A DNA stretch of 45,509 nt from assembly GCF_017652985.1 (NCBI RefSeq), contig NZ_JAGGDJ010000045.1, positions 1 through 45,509 on the forward strand. Direction: 5' to 3'. Positions 16,817 through 26,218 of this stretch are shown here, piece by piece. The translations under genes and the position numbers were made by a program. This DNA comes from Paenibacillus artemisiicola. Lineage in GTDB: Bacteria; Bacillota; Bacilli; Paenibacillales; Paenibacillaceae. Numbering within the stretch: position 1 is the first letter of the stretch; the number at the start of each line of letters is the position of its first letter. Below the pieces are notes generated by a model that did not search any database, was not told the DNA's origin, and saw only the letters and a program-made list of their open reading frames with translations.

Positions 16817-18928
16817 GTGCGTCAGAACTGGCACCAATGGAATCGCAAGGCAGTCGCCGTTTTAAGCGTACTGATCATAATCGGCATCATCGCGGCCATC
16901 CCCGTAGGCGCGGAGCGCTGGAAGGTCGAGCGTTCGTCCAAGCAAGTGGAGCTCGTGTTCGACTACCGGGACCTGCTTCAAGTGGCGGCCTACAAAAACC
17001 ATCCGCAGCAATACGTGCGGGACGAGCTGGTCAAAATGAAGGCGGCCGGCATCGGGTCGATGGCCGTCTACGAAACGACGCTGCAAGAGCTCAAATGGAG
17101 CGGACGCATCTCCCTGTACAGCTCGGCCACGCTGAGCGACCTGCAGGGCAAGCCGCTGAAGCAGGACGAGAATTACACGTACCTGCTGTTCAATTCCAAG
17201 CCGGACGAGGACGCGCTTCGCCCCGTGATCGAAGACACGTTCAAGCAATGGGGCATCGCCACCGCGCCGTGGAGCTTCAAAGGCAACAACGGCCTCGCGA
17301 TCGAAACGCCGGTCGAAGACGCCATGCTGAAGACGATGCAGCCGGACCCGGCAGCCGTTCAAATGCTTCACGACGCCGGCTTCCGCATCGTGCCGCGCTT
17401 GTCCGACCGCATTCCGTACAACGCCGAAGAAGTGGACAAGCTGATGGCGTCCTACGAAGCGCTCGGCGTCACGCGGATCCTGTTCGACGGCAACGCGGTC
17501 AAGGGCTTCGCGGACAACGCCGAGAAGAAGACGCTGACGCATTTCGCCGAGACGCTCAACAAGCACGGTATCGGAATCTCGACCATTGAGAATTCTAAGC
17601 CTCAACAGGGTCTGGGCACGCTCGCGTACCTGACGCATTATAACGTCGCCCGGCTGTATTCGCTGCCGGACAAGGACGCCGCGGGCATGAAGCCGCTCGA
17701 CATCGCGGACCGCTTCCAGTTAGCCGTGAAGGACCGCAGCATCCGAATGTTCTATATTAATGCCGCGCCGGCCAGCAATGCCGCGAAGTCGTCCATCACG
17801 GACCCGATGGATAACATCTACAAGTCGCTGGAGGGCAAGGACGGCTTCCTCGCGAAGCTGGACAAGCTCGGGTACGAAACGGGACCGGCGCTGCCGTTCG
17901 ACTACGAATCGCCGTCCTGGTTGAAGCCGCTGAAGGCGCTCGTCGCGCTCGGAGCCGTCGCGTTCATCGCGATGCTGATTCAGGTCTTTCTGCCGGGCGT
18001 CGCCATTCCGGTGTTCCTGATCGGCTTGATCGGCAGCGCGGGGCTGTACGTCCTGTCCAAGTCGATCTTCGAGCAAGGCCTGGCGCTCGGCGCCGCGATC
18101 AGCGCGCCGACGCTGGCGATGGTCTGGGCCATTCGCCGCGTGCGGACGCATACCGTCGGCAACCGCCGGCCGATCGGCGCGACGGACGGCAATGCCGCTG
18201 CCCGCGCGGACGGCCAGCTCCGCTGGATTTTCCCGGGCATCACCGCGGGACGCCGTCTCCTGATGGCCGTGGCGATCTTAGCAACGACGTCGGTCATCTC
18301 GCTGTGCGGCATTCCGTTCGTGGTCGGGCTGCTGAACAACATCACGTATAAGCTCGTGCTGGAGCAGTTCCGCGGCGTCAGCCTGCTGCATCTGGCTCCG
18401 ATCGCCTTGACGGCGCTATATCTGCTGCTCTATACGGGCGACTCCGTCATCGGCAATATCCGGAAGCTGCTGAAAATGCAGATCACGGTGCTCTGGGTGG
18501 CCGTCGCCGCGGTCGTGGGCGTGCTGGGCTTGTACTACTTGTCGCGGACCGGCAACGAGGGCTCGGCGTCATCCATTGAGCTCACATTCCGCAACTTCTT
18601 GGAGACGACGTTCGGCGTGCGTCCGAGAACGAAGGAATTCCTGTTGTCGCATCCGCTCTTCTTTGCCGGATTATTCCTTGCGCTTCGCTACCGCGCGGCG
18701 TGGGTATTATTTATCGTAGGATCGATCGGCCAGCTGTCGATGGTGGATACGTTCGCGCATATTCATACGCCGCTTGCGATCTCCATCATTCGCGACTTGC
18801 TCGGCCTGGTGCTGGGCGCCTTGATCGGCTTGGTGCTGATCGGCGTGTGGCAGGTCTTGGAAGGAGCATGGAAGCTATGGGTACCGCGGTTCTTCAAGGC
18901 CAAACCGGCCCCCAAATCCGCCGCGTAG
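16817..18928 (+). CDS. DUF5693 family polytopic membrane protein
   Basis: Function unknown. An N-terminal membrane segment (about residues 11-31) is followed by an extracytoplasmic region of about 340 residues. Alternating hydrophobic strands with motifs such as GFRIVPRLSDR, VTRILFDGNAV and HGIGISTIEN suggest a TIM-barrel-like fold. About eight to ten membrane segments make up residues 375-690, and the C-terminus is basic. AAGGAG (16803-16808) is 8 nt from GTG 16817, which is preferred over the GTG at 16808 that overlaps the binding site. Its last 52 bp overlap the start of csaB, implying translational coupling and a shared pathway. A role in synthesis, export or modification of the pyruvylated secondary wall polymer is inferred from this context. 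The fold assignment is by eye. Confidence 0.8.
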   Translation: MRQNWHQWNRKAVAVLSVLIIIGIIAAIPVGAERWKVERSSKQVELVFDYRDLLQVAAYKNHPQQYVRDELVKMKAAGIGSMAVYETTLQELKWSGRISLYSSATLSDLQGKPLKQDENYTYLLFNSKPDEDALRPVIEDTFKQWGIATAPWSFKGNNGLAIETPVEDAMLKTMQPDPAAVQMLHDAGFRIVPRLSDRIPYNAEEVDKLMASYEALGVTRILFDGNAVKGFADNAEKKTLTHFAETLNKHGIGISTIENSKPQQGLGTLAYLTHYNVARLYSLPDKDAAGMKPLDIADRFQLAVKDRSIRMFYINAAPASNAAKSSITDPMDNIYKSLEGKDGFLAKLDKLGYETGPALPFDYESPSWLKPLKALVALGAVAFIAMLIQVFLPGVAIPVFLIGLIGSAGLYVLSKSIFEQGLALGAAISAPTLAMVWAIRRVRTHTVGNRRPIGATDGNAAARADGQLRWIFPGITAGRRLLMAVAILATTSVISLCGIPFVVGLLNNITYKLVLEQFRGVSLLHLAPIALTALYLLLYTGDSVIGNIRKLLKMQITVLWVAVAAVVGVLGLYYLSRTGNEGSASSIELTFRNFLETTFGVRPRTKEFLLSHPLFFAGLFLALRYRAAWVLFIVGSIGQLSMVDTFAHIHTPLAISIIRDLLGLVLGALIGLVLIGVWQVLEGAWKLWVPRFFKAKPAPKSAA

Positions 18929-20031
18929 TTATATCCGGCTATTACGGGTTTCGCAACAGCGGCGACGAAGCCGTGCTGAAATCGATCCTGTTCGCGCTGG
19001 CGGAAGAAGGCGCGGCGCAGGGCGTTCGGATCGAGCCGGTCGTGCTGTCGGTCGATCCGGCGTGGACGACCGCGATGTACGGCGTCGAAGCCGTCCATCG
19101 GATGAAGCTGGGGGAGATCGTGCGCGCGCTTCGCGGAAGCGACGGACTCATCAGCGGCGGCGGCAGCCTGCTGCAGGACGCGACCGGCGCGGCAACGATC
19201 CCGTATTATACGGGCATCATTAAGCTGGCGCAGTTGCTGCGCAAGCCGACGTTCATCTACGCGCAGGGCATCGGCCCCGTGAATCGCCGGTGGATGGACC
19301 GGCTCATCCGGGGCGTCATGCGGCGCAGCGCGTACGTGTCCGTGCGCGACGCGGAATCCGCCGAGCTGCTCTGGCGGATGGGCGTGCCGCGCGACCGGAT
19401 CGACGTGGTGCCCGATCCGGTCATGGCGCTGCCGCTCCCGGCAGCGCAGCCGCTTGCGGACGCGAGCGCGCCGGCGGCGGCGGCGGATTCGCCGCTGCCG
19501 GTGGTCGGCGTGTCCTTGCGGCATTGGCGCAAGGACGGCGCCGACCTGGCGCGCGCGGCCGCCGCGCTCGGCGCGCTGGCCCGCAGCCGGGCGGTGCGGC
19601 TGCGGTTCCTGCCGTTCCACACGCCGGCGGACGCCGAGACGTCACGGCAGGTGATCGCGCAGCTGGGCGAGCTTGGCGCCAGCGTGGCCGAAATCGCCGA
19701 GCTCGGCGACGATCCGCAGCAGATGCTGCTCGAAGTCAGCCGGTGCGACGCGTTGTTCGGCATGCGGCTTCATGCGCTCATCTACGCGGCGAATCAGCGC
19801 GTGCCGCTCGTCGGCCTGTCGTACGACCCGAAGATCGACCAGTTCCTGAACCGGCTCGGGCTCAAAGCCGTCGGCACGACGGAGTCGCTCGATCCCGACG
19901 CGTTCGCGGCCGCGATGGGCAGGCTGCTCGACGATCCGGCGCAGTGGCGGGCGTCGCACGGTCCTGCGATCGACCGCTTGAAGGAAGAAGCGCGCATGCC
20001 GGCGAAACAAATCGCCGCAAAAATTCGTTAA
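18877..20031 (+). CDS. csaB: polysaccharide pyruvyl transferase CsaB
   Basis: Transfers pyruvate from PEP to a sugar (ManNAc in studied relatives) of the secondary cell wall polymer, making the ketal that SLH domains bind. Pyruvyl-transferase signatures are the N-terminal VVISGYYGFRNSGDEAVL, the GGGSLLQD loop, YAQGIGPV, and the C-terminal SRCDALFGMRLHALIYA and YDPKIDQF. Of two candidate ATGs (18868, 18877), AAGGAG at 18861-18866 supports 18877 (spacing 10). The larger open frame reaching back to 18700 is inside the DUF5693 gene and unsupported. 384 residues is typical. The 52-bp overlap with DUF5693 suggests coupled translation. Its clients in this window are the SLH proteins at 52, 21572, 26316 and 34466. 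Confidence 0.95.
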   Translation: MGTAVLQGQTGPQIRRVVISGYYGFRNSGDEAVLKSILFALAEEGAAQGVRIEPVVLSVDPAWTTAMYGVEAVHRMKLGEIVRALRGSDGLISGGGSLLQDATGAATIPYYTGIIKLAQLLRKPTFIYAQGIGPVNRRWMDRLIRGVMRRSAYVSVRDAESAELLWRMGVPRDRIDVVPDPVMALPLPAAQPLADASAPAAAADSPLPVVGVSLRHWRKDGADLARAAAALGALARSRAVRLRFLPFHTPADAETSRQVIAQLGELGASVAEIAELGDDPQQMLLEVSRCDALFGMRLHALIYAANQRVPLVGLSYDPKIDQFLNRLGLKAVGTTESLDPDAFAAAMGRLLDDPAQWRASHGPAIDRLKEEARMPAKQIAAKIR

Positions 20032-20261
20032 TCTAGATATAGACGCCACCACTCATCCAGTCTTTGGTTCCTGCGGACATCTAGTTATGCGCCTGAAAAA
20101 CGAAGCGAAAGCGTTGTATGAGAGAGAAAATGTCGCAAAACCATGCCCAAGCGCGCGAAAGAGTCGCTTATTTCGTGTAAATTGCTTGAAAATGAGAGTG
20201 GAGTTTCTTTTTCAAACCGCGTATAATTCATTCCGGCGATAGCTATGAAAGGGAGATGGAA

Positions 20262-21395
20262 ATGAGTCACGTCGTTCTCTACACCGCCGCATTCATAATT
20301 TCATTATGTCTTGCGCTGGCGCTCACCCCGCTCGTCATCAAGCTGGCTTTCAAAGTCGGGGCGATCGACAAGCCGAACCACCGAAAAGTGCATACGAAAA
20401 TCATGCCGCGCATGGGCGGCTTGGGCATATATGCCGCATTCATCGGCGCATACTTCGCCATACAACCGTTTATTCCGGAAGGACTCTTCCGCAGTTACGA
20501 TAGAAACTTGATCAACGCGCTGCTTGCGGGCGGCTCCATCATCGTCCTACTCGGGGCGCTGGACGACCGCTTCGAGCTGTCGGCGAAGGTCAAGCTGCTT
20601 GGCCAAATCATCGCGGCGTGCGTCGTCGTCTTCGGCTTCGGCGTCAAAATCGATTTGCTGAACATTCCGTTCGGCGAAGCGATGCAGCCCGTCGCATCAT
20701 GGATCAGCATCCCGCTCACGATCATCTGGATCGTCGGCGTCACCAACGCGATCAACCTGATCGACGGCCTGGACGGTCTTGCGGCCGGCGTATCCGGCAT
20801 CGCGATCGGCACGATCCTGGTCATGGCCGCGGTCATGGGCTTCGCGCCGGTTATCCTGTTGAGCGCGCTGCTGCTCGGCGGCGTCATCGGCTTCCTGGTG
20901 TATAACTTCCACCCGGCCAAGATCTTCATGGGCGACACCGGGTCGCTATTCTTGGGCTTCGGCCTTGCGACGCTTTCAATGCTCGGCTTCAAGCAGGTCA
21001 CGATGGTGTCGTTCGTGACGCCGCTGCTCATCATCGGCGTGCCGCTCTCGGATACATTCTTCGCGATCGTGCGCCGCTGGGTCAACAAGAAACCGATTTT
21101 CGCGCCGGACAAAGGCCACTTGCACCACTGCCTTCGCGAGCTCGGCTTCAGCCACCGCCGCACGGTGCTGATCATCTATGCGATCGCGGCGTTCTTCGGA
21201 CTGTGCGCGGTTCTGCAATCGACGATCGTCCAATCGGACGCGGCGAATTGGATCACGTTCGGCGTTATCCTGGTCTTGGTGTTCTTCCTCCAGATCGGCG
21301 CGGAGCTGATCGGCATCGTAGACAAGTCAAGGCGGCCGCTGATCAACTTCCTGCAGCGCCGGCTGATTCGAACGGAACAATCGCGTTCAAAATAA
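20262..21395 (+). CDS. tagO: undecaprenyl-phosphate N-acetylhexosamine-1-phosphate transferase (TagO/WecA family)
   Basis: Membrane enzyme that starts lipid-linked wall polymer synthesis by moving GlcNAc-1-phosphate onto undecaprenyl phosphate. Family motifs appear in order: RMGGLGIY, LGALDDRFELSAKVK, NAINLIDGLDGLAAGVSG, FMGDTGSLFLGF and the cytoplasmic GHLHHCLRELGFSHRRT. About eleven membrane segments are visible. GAAAGGGAG (20247-20255) is 6 nt from ATG 20262, and the ATG at 20256 is too close. 377 residues. It is separated from csaB by 230 bp that contain a TATAAT (20222-20227) with no clear -35. In Paenibacillus alvei, tagO and csaB are part of the S-layer/SCWP locus, as recalled. Here it is likely the initiating step for the SLH-binding polymer. 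Teichoic acid synthesis is an alternative. Confidence 0.92.
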   Translation: MSHVVLYTAAFIISLCLALALTPLVIKLAFKVGAIDKPNHRKVHTKIMPRMGGLGIYAAFIGAYFAIQPFIPEGLFRSYDRNLINALLAGGSIIVLLGALDDRFELSAKVKLLGQIIAACVVVFGFGVKIDLLNIPFGEAMQPVASWISIPLTIIWIVGVTNAINLIDGLDGLAAGVSGIAIGTILVMAAVMGFAPVILLSALLLGGVIGFLVYNFHPAKIFMGDTGSLFLGFGLATLSMLGFKQVTMVSFVTPLLIIGVPLSDTFFAIVRRWVNKKPIFAPDKGHLHHCLRELGFSHRRTVLIIYAIAAFFGLCAVLQSTIVQSDAANWITFGVILVLVFFLQIGAELIGIVDKSRRPLINFLQRRLIRTEQSRSK

Positions 21396-21418
21396 CTTAA
21401 CATTACGGTAGTGTAGAA

Positions 21419-21448
21419 GCTCCTTTCCCTTTGGGGAAAGGGGCTTTT
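21419..21448 (+). terminator. terminator after tagO
   Basis: An 11-bp stem (21419-21429 with the GGGAAAGGGGC arm, one G-U pair) is followed by five T. Confidence 0.88.
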
Positions 21449-21495
21449 TGCGTATGCAGGCCGCAGCGGGGGCCGGGATTTTTCGGGTCTGCGAC

Positions 21496-21523
21496 TAAAG
21501 TTTCGGATGCTGGAAACCGATAA
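21496..21523 (+). promoter_or_regulatory. sigma-D (sigma-28) type promoter before an SLH protein gene
   Basis: TAAAGTTT (21496-21503) and ACCGATAA (21516-21523) are separated by 12 nt. The sigma-28 pattern is TAAAGTTT-N11-GCCGATAA, so the match is near perfect with a spacer one nucleotide longer. Counted in the B. subtilis way it is TAAA-N16-aCCGATAA. It lies about 50 bp before the GTG start. Confidence 0.6.
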
Positions 21524-21571
21524 CAACGGTACATCAAACTCTGATTGTGGAATCAGTGGAGGAGGCTTACC

Positions 21572-24500
21572 GTGATTAGGAAATTAGGCATATGGTTCGT
21601 CTTGGTGGCGCTGGTCATCCAGTTGGTGCCGGCCAGCAAGCTCGAAACCGCCCATGCCGCGACAGGCAATTTCACGTTCCCGACCGAGAGCGACCAGATT
21701 GGCTCGCCCCGCGTCACGACGGACGAACGGATTACCTTGACCGGTACGATCAACAACGTCGACCCGACCTCGATCTCGTACAGCGTGTACCAGATCATCG
21801 ATCCCGCGAACCCGGATAAAGTGGGAAGCACGCGCGAGAACCTCACCAGCAACGTGTCGGTGAACGGTTTTAACGTGCAGATTTTCAATATTCAGCTCTT
21901 CCCCGGCTTGAACAAAATCACGTTCAAGGGCACGCAAGGCGGCGGAGAAGTAACCAACTCCATTTACGTAGAGTATCGTAACGGACCGATGCTGTACGAT
22001 CTAACGGCGAATTTGGACGGCAACAGCTTCCCGATTGGCGATAACGGCAGCACGACCGTGGTTCAATCCAATACGTCGCGCGGCCGGGATACAGCCGATA
22101 TCAGCATCACGGGTAAAGCCCCGAACGCGCAGCAGGTGACGATCGTCGTCAACGGCGCGAGCAAGACGTACTCCGTCAACAGCAGCAACGAGAACTCGTT
22201 TGCCGCGGCGCCGATCACCCTGCAGAAGGGCAAGAACCTCGTGACGATCCGCGTCAAGAACGGCACGCAAGTCATCGAGACGACGCGCGACATCGCGTTC
22301 TATAACGGAAGCGTAACGTTCTACGACGTGAATCTCAACGAAATGAACGCCGGCACGACCGTGCAGTCGGCGGCGCTGGAATACAGCCCGAACTTTGTGG
22401 TGACCACCAGCAACACGCTAAAGGTCACGGGTAAAGTCATCGTACCGAACAGCGTGTACGAAGAAGTCATTGATCCAAAGACGACGCCGCCGACGAAGGC
22501 GACGCTGCCCCATCCGGATCCGGCCAAGACGCTTGCCTCCTTGAAAGCGGCGCTTAAAAAAGTGACGGATGCCTCTTATACCGACCTGACATCTGCGATC
22601 AGCAACGCGACAATCGTAGGCACGCCGTCGGCCACGGATAAGTTTTTCATTTTCCAATACGAGATCGACCTGGGCGCGATCACGGCTAAATCGCTGGACG
22701 TGCTGTACAATTTGAAACTGACGGCGCGCAACGAAGAGAACGCTCATTTGAATCTCACGCCGACCGAGCAGGGGACCGATGCGCTCTATTTCACGCTGCA
22801 CGACAAGAACAAGCCGTTCATCGGCCAAATCAATTATTTGCCGGGGTACAAGCCGGAGAACTACCAAGGCATTGAAGGCGTACCGCTCGACGGCAAAAAC
22901 ATTTACGGACTGCCGGTTGGCATCGAAGTACTGGTCGGCAACCCGGCCGGTTCCGATGACGTAACCATTACGAGCATTGCGGACGGTTTCGGTCATACGA
23001 CGACGCCGACGAAAGTGAGTCTGCCCACTGCAGGAGGAACGCTTCCGTCCGGCCAATACGCCCAACGCGACATTTCCACGGTGACGCGTACCGTCAACGG
23101 CGTACCGCAGGTGTTTACGCGCGTCATCTTGGAATTCTATAAGCTGCCTTACGAAGGAACGCAAACCATCACGGTCAAAGTCGGAACGGGTAACACGGGC
23201 ACCGCGAAGTTCACGATGCTCTACGGCCCGTACGTCAGCTACAATACGATTTTCGACGGCATGACGATTTTGGACGACTCGACGAACGCGGACCGCGTAA
23301 CGGATCTAATTCATAACAAGCTGGGCGATTTCAAAGGCGTGCTGCAGAATATTAACAACACGTCGGAAATTAACTACAATACGGGGAACAACAAACCGCG
23401 AACGGTGTACTTCTATATCAATAACGTGCCGTTTCCGTTAAGACCGGCAGGGACAGGAACAGACATCACGCAGTTTGAATTGGACGCGACGGCGGATGCG
23501 AAAGTCTACGCCAACGCCCTAAACGCTCTGTTCAACGGGGAGAACGAAATCAAATTCGTGTTCCAAAGCTCGAAGAGTTACTACGAGAAAGTCGTAAAGG
23601 TAAATAAGGTGCCAACCAACCTGCCGATCATTCCGGCGAATAATTCGGGTGTGTACCCGTTTACGTTTACCGATACGATCAGCGATCCGAAGCCGATCCT
23701 GAACGATCCGAACTTCACGAAGAACGGCGCGCTCTACAATACGACGGAGCCGTTCATGAACATTTTCGGCACGTTCGATTTTATCGACTTGGGCAAATCA
23801 GAGGCAGCAGTACGCGATAAGATGACCTTCTTGCTTGCTGCGGATAACGGCCATGTACCAGCGAGCGATTATATTCTCAAAATCACGGGCGCGACGCTGA
23901 CGACTCCGCTGACGTGGAAGCTGACGGATCCTTTCCAGATCGTCGACGGCGACACGCCGATCGGCATGTATCCGACCAATGCCAGCATCAACGGCAACCT
24001 TGTCGTGCGCTACGATATCGCTACGCAAGCGTTCCAGTTCCTGCTCAAGAAGCAAGAGCTGAACGCCGACGGGAGTTCCAGCGTCTATCTGTTTAACGTA
24101 TACAACAGCGGCGAGACCGGTCCGAAAGCGACATATCGTCTGGAAGTCGACCCGACCGTGCTGCCGTACAAAATTCTTCGTCCATACCTGCCGGCTGAAG
24201 GTATCGTGAACAAGAATTTCGTCGATGTCATCATCAACGCCAAAGGCGCCGACAAAGTCACGATCAATAAACAGGCTGCCGAGAAATTCGCGTACGACGC
24301 CGACAACAATCCGGCGAACGGCATCGAATATCCGAATGCGTTTAAAGCCACAATCAACGGCCTGAAGCCCGGCGTGAACAAAATCAACTTCATCATCGAG
24401 AGCGCATCGGACAAGGTCAGCAATTATCTCGAGGTCACCTACACGCCGACGAACATTCCGGGCGCGCAGTTCCTGGATGACATGAAGACGTCCAATAAAG

Positions 24501-25729
24501 TGTTCGACGGCGCGGTGACGCTGACGTTCCCGAAAGGCGCCGCGCTGATCCGGAAAGACTTTAACGTTCCGGCAGATTTGAAAAACCAGGTATTCACGGG
24601 ACATAAGCTGCTCTTCGCGATCGCAAATCCCGAAGACGGCGTCGTCGACCGACGGGAGTACGACAGCCCGCCGCCGGACTTCGATTTGATCATGCAAAAC
24701 TTCGGTACGCGCTTCAGAGTCTCGTTCCCGACGCGCTTCTCGAAGTCCAGCCCGGTCTACTGGATTGACGCCGGCTTGGCCGACGATACGACGACGCCAA
24801 CGTACGATCCGCTGAAGATGGGCGTGGATCCATACCAGTATCCAGGCGCGACGGGTCCGGCCGGCACGAAAATTCCGACCTACGACGAGCGGCCGGACGA
24901 CCGCGAGCTCATTGCGTCCAAGCGCGGTACATTATCGCTGTCGTTCGATCCGAACATCCGCAATACCGCGGGGACGATCGTGACAGTGTTCCGGTACGAC
25001 GTGAAGAATAAGTTCTGGGTCAACCTGGGCGGAACCGTGGATACCAAGAAAAACACGATTACCGTTCCGTTCGACCAGTTCGGCTACTATGTCGTCGCGA
25101 AGATGACGTATTCGTTCTCGGATGTGACGAACCACCCGTATGCACGCAACTATATGGAGGCAATCTTCTCCAAAGGCATCATGAACGCGGCCAACTTCGA
25201 TGATTTCGGCGCGGACATGTACACGACGCGCGGAGAGTTTACGCGGATGGTCGTCAAGGCGATCGATATTCCGCTCAACTATGAATTAAGCAAGCCGCAC
25301 TTCGACGACGTGCCGCCGATCATTAACCAAGACGCGTTATGGGACTACAGCTACATTGAGACGGCTGCCCGCGAAGGCATCATCCGCGGCACCCAGCCGC
25401 GGGCATTCGAGCCGACGGCGAATCTGTCCCGCGCGGACGCGGCCGTCTTCCTGGCCCGCGCGCTGAATCTCAAGCTGGAGACCGATCCGAAGAAGATCGA
25501 CGCGGCGCTGCAGAAGTCGTTTAAGGATTATGCGGACATCAACTACTATGCCAAAGCATCGGTGCTCGCCATCGCGAAGAAGGGCTACATCCAAGGCTCG
25601 CCGATCGATCCGAAGGACCTGAAGAAAGGCTATACCTTCGAGCCGAATTCCAGCTTGCTTCGCTCGGACGCGTCGATCATCATCGGCAAAATGATGGCCG
25701 ACCTGAAGCGGCTGCCTAAACTGAACTAA
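21572..25729 (+). CDS. large SLH-domain surface protein with repeated beta-sandwich region
   Basis: 1385-residue exported wall-bound protein. A signal peptide spans about residues 1-30 (hydrophobic IWFVLVALVIQLVPA, then AHAA). The main body (about 35-1170) is Asn/Thr-rich and predicted all-beta. It has recurring segments such as 'TITGKAPNAQQVTIVVNG' and 'VNKNFVDVIINAKGADKVTIN' that look like Ig-like or cadherin-type sandwiches, and I cannot name a family with confidence. Three C-terminal SLH domains start near 1181, 1243 and 1316, with motifs TRGE, SRAD and LRSD, divergent from the canonical TRAE. GGAGGAGG (21558-21565) lies 6 nt before GTG 21572. The TTG at 21545 lies upstream of the binding site. 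A terminator follows. The sigma-D-like promoter suggests coregulation with motility. Confidence 0.9.
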   Translation: MIRKLGIWFVLVALVIQLVPASKLETAHAATGNFTFPTESDQIGSPRVTTDERITLTGTINNVDPTSISYSVYQIIDPANPDKVGSTRENLTSNVSVNGFNVQIFNIQLFPGLNKITFKGTQGGGEVTNSIYVEYRNGPMLYDLTANLDGNSFPIGDNGSTTVVQSNTSRGRDTADISITGKAPNAQQVTIVVNGASKTYSVNSSNENSFAAAPITLQKGKNLVTIRVKNGTQVIETTRDIAFYNGSVTFYDVNLNEMNAGTTVQSAALEYSPNFVVTTSNTLKVTGKVIVPNSVYEEVIDPKTTPPTKATLPHPDPAKTLASLKAALKKVTDASYTDLTSAISNATIVGTPSATDKFFIFQYEIDLGAITAKSLDVLYNLKLTARNEENAHLNLTPTEQGTDALYFTLHDKNKPFIGQINYLPGYKPENYQGIEGVPLDGKNIYGLPVGIEVLVGNPAGSDDVTITSIADGFGHTTTPTKVSLPTAGGTLPSGQYAQRDISTVTRTVNGVPQVFTRVILEFYKLPYEGTQTITVKVGTGNTGTAKFTMLYGPYVSYNTIFDGMTILDDSTNADRVTDLIHNKLGDFKGVLQNINNTSEINYNTGNNKPRTVYFYINNVPFPLRPAGTGTDITQFELDATADAKVYANALNALFNGENEIKFVFQSSKSYYEKVVKVNKVPTNLPIIPANNSGVYPFTFTDTISDPKPILNDPNFTKNGALYNTTEPFMNIFGTFDFIDLGKSEAAVRDKMTFLLAADNGHVPASDYILKITGATLTTPLTWKLTDPFQIVDGDTPIGMYPTNASINGNLVVRYDIATQAFQFLLKKQELNADGSSSVYLFNVYNSGETGPKATYRLEVDPTVLPYKILRPYLPAEGIVNKNFVDVIINAKGADKVTINKQAAEKFAYDADNNPANGIEYPNAFKATINGLKPGVNKINFIIESASDKVSNYLEVTYTPTNIPGAQFLDDMKTSNKVFDGAVTLTFPKGAALIRKDFNVPADLKNQVFTGHKLLFAIANPEDGVVDRREYDSPPPDFDLIMQNFGTRFRVSFPTRFSKSSPVYWIDAGLADDTTTPTYDPLKMGVDPYQYPGATGPAGTKIPTYDERPDDRELIASKRGTLSLSFDPNIRNTAGTIVTVFRYDVKNKFWVNLGGTVDTKKNTITVPFDQFGYYVVAKMTYSFSDVTNHPYARNYMEAIFSKGIMNAANFDDFGADMYTTRGEFTRMVVKAIDIPLNYELSKPHFDDVPPIINQDALWDYSYIETAAREGIIRGTQPRAFEPTANLSRADAAVFLARALNLKLETDPKKIDAALQKSFKDYADINYYAKASVLAIAKKGYIQGSPIDPKDLKKGYTFEPNSSLLRSDASIIIGKMMADLKRLPKLN

Positions 25730-25743
25730 ACTGGATGACATCG

Positions 25744-25776
25744 GACTGCTTGGGAGATTCCCGGGCAGTCTTCTTG
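25744..25776 (+). terminator. terminator after the large SLH protein
   Basis: A 12-bp stem (25744-25755 with 25759-25770, two G-U pairs) and a 3-nt loop, followed by a T-rich tract. Confidence 0.85.
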
Positions 25777-25834
25777 TTCCTGCATGGATTTCTAGCGATT
25801 AGTAGAGTTCGCTATACATGGGAAATGTTATCTA

Positions 25835-25864
25835 TCGACGTCTATAGGTCATTCGTTCTATAAT
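25835..25864 (+). promoter_or_regulatory. distal candidate promoter of the S-layer gene
   Basis: TCGACG (25835-25840), an 18-nt spacer and a perfect TATAAT (25859-25864). Confidence 0.45.
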
Positions 25865-26064
25865 TGGTAACGTGGTAGACGAGCCCTCCAGCTTCATGCG
25901 ATCTGTCGACAAATTTCTTAAAAAAGCGGTGCCGAAAAAAAGTTAAAAGATTTTCACTCGACATCGCAACTTTTTAGAAACCTGTGCGTTTAATTACATG
26001 AAGACGGCGGTAAGAAAGCTTATCTGGCCTCTGATAGAGCTTGGAATGATTTGTGAATTAGCTC

Positions 26065-26093
26065 TTTACGCTAGTAAGTGCCCATTGTATAAT
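26065..26093 (+). promoter_or_regulatory. proximal candidate promoter of the S-layer gene
   Basis: TTTACG (26065-26070), a 17-nt spacer and a perfect TATAAT (26088-26093). It would give a leader of about 135 nt to the first ATG and about 215 nt to the second. Confidence 0.6.
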
Positions 26094-26218
26094 GTTAAAG
26101 TGGCGTTTGGACTCTACCATTTTTTTCATGCCTTCTTTTATTTACAAGATTCTGCGACAAGTTCCTACATGGAGTCACTTTTTGCAGACATAATTTATAT
26201 GAACATGCTCAACTCGTG

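Larger units (their letters stand above)
25777..26218 (+). other. AT-rich upstream control region of the S-layer gene
   Basis: About 440 bp without a credible gene, visibly richer in A+T than the flanks. It contains at least two sigma-A-like promoters and a small imperfect hairpin (26016-26042). The 73-codon open frame at 25998-26219 lacks a ribosome binding site and spans the better promoter, so it is not called. Confidence 0.6.

Noticed and set aside
18700..18876. N-terminal extension of CsaB back to 18700
   Set aside because: It lies wholly in the DUF5693 gene in another frame, and the Arg/Gly-rich sequence has no similarity to CsaB. The ribosome binding site points to 18877.
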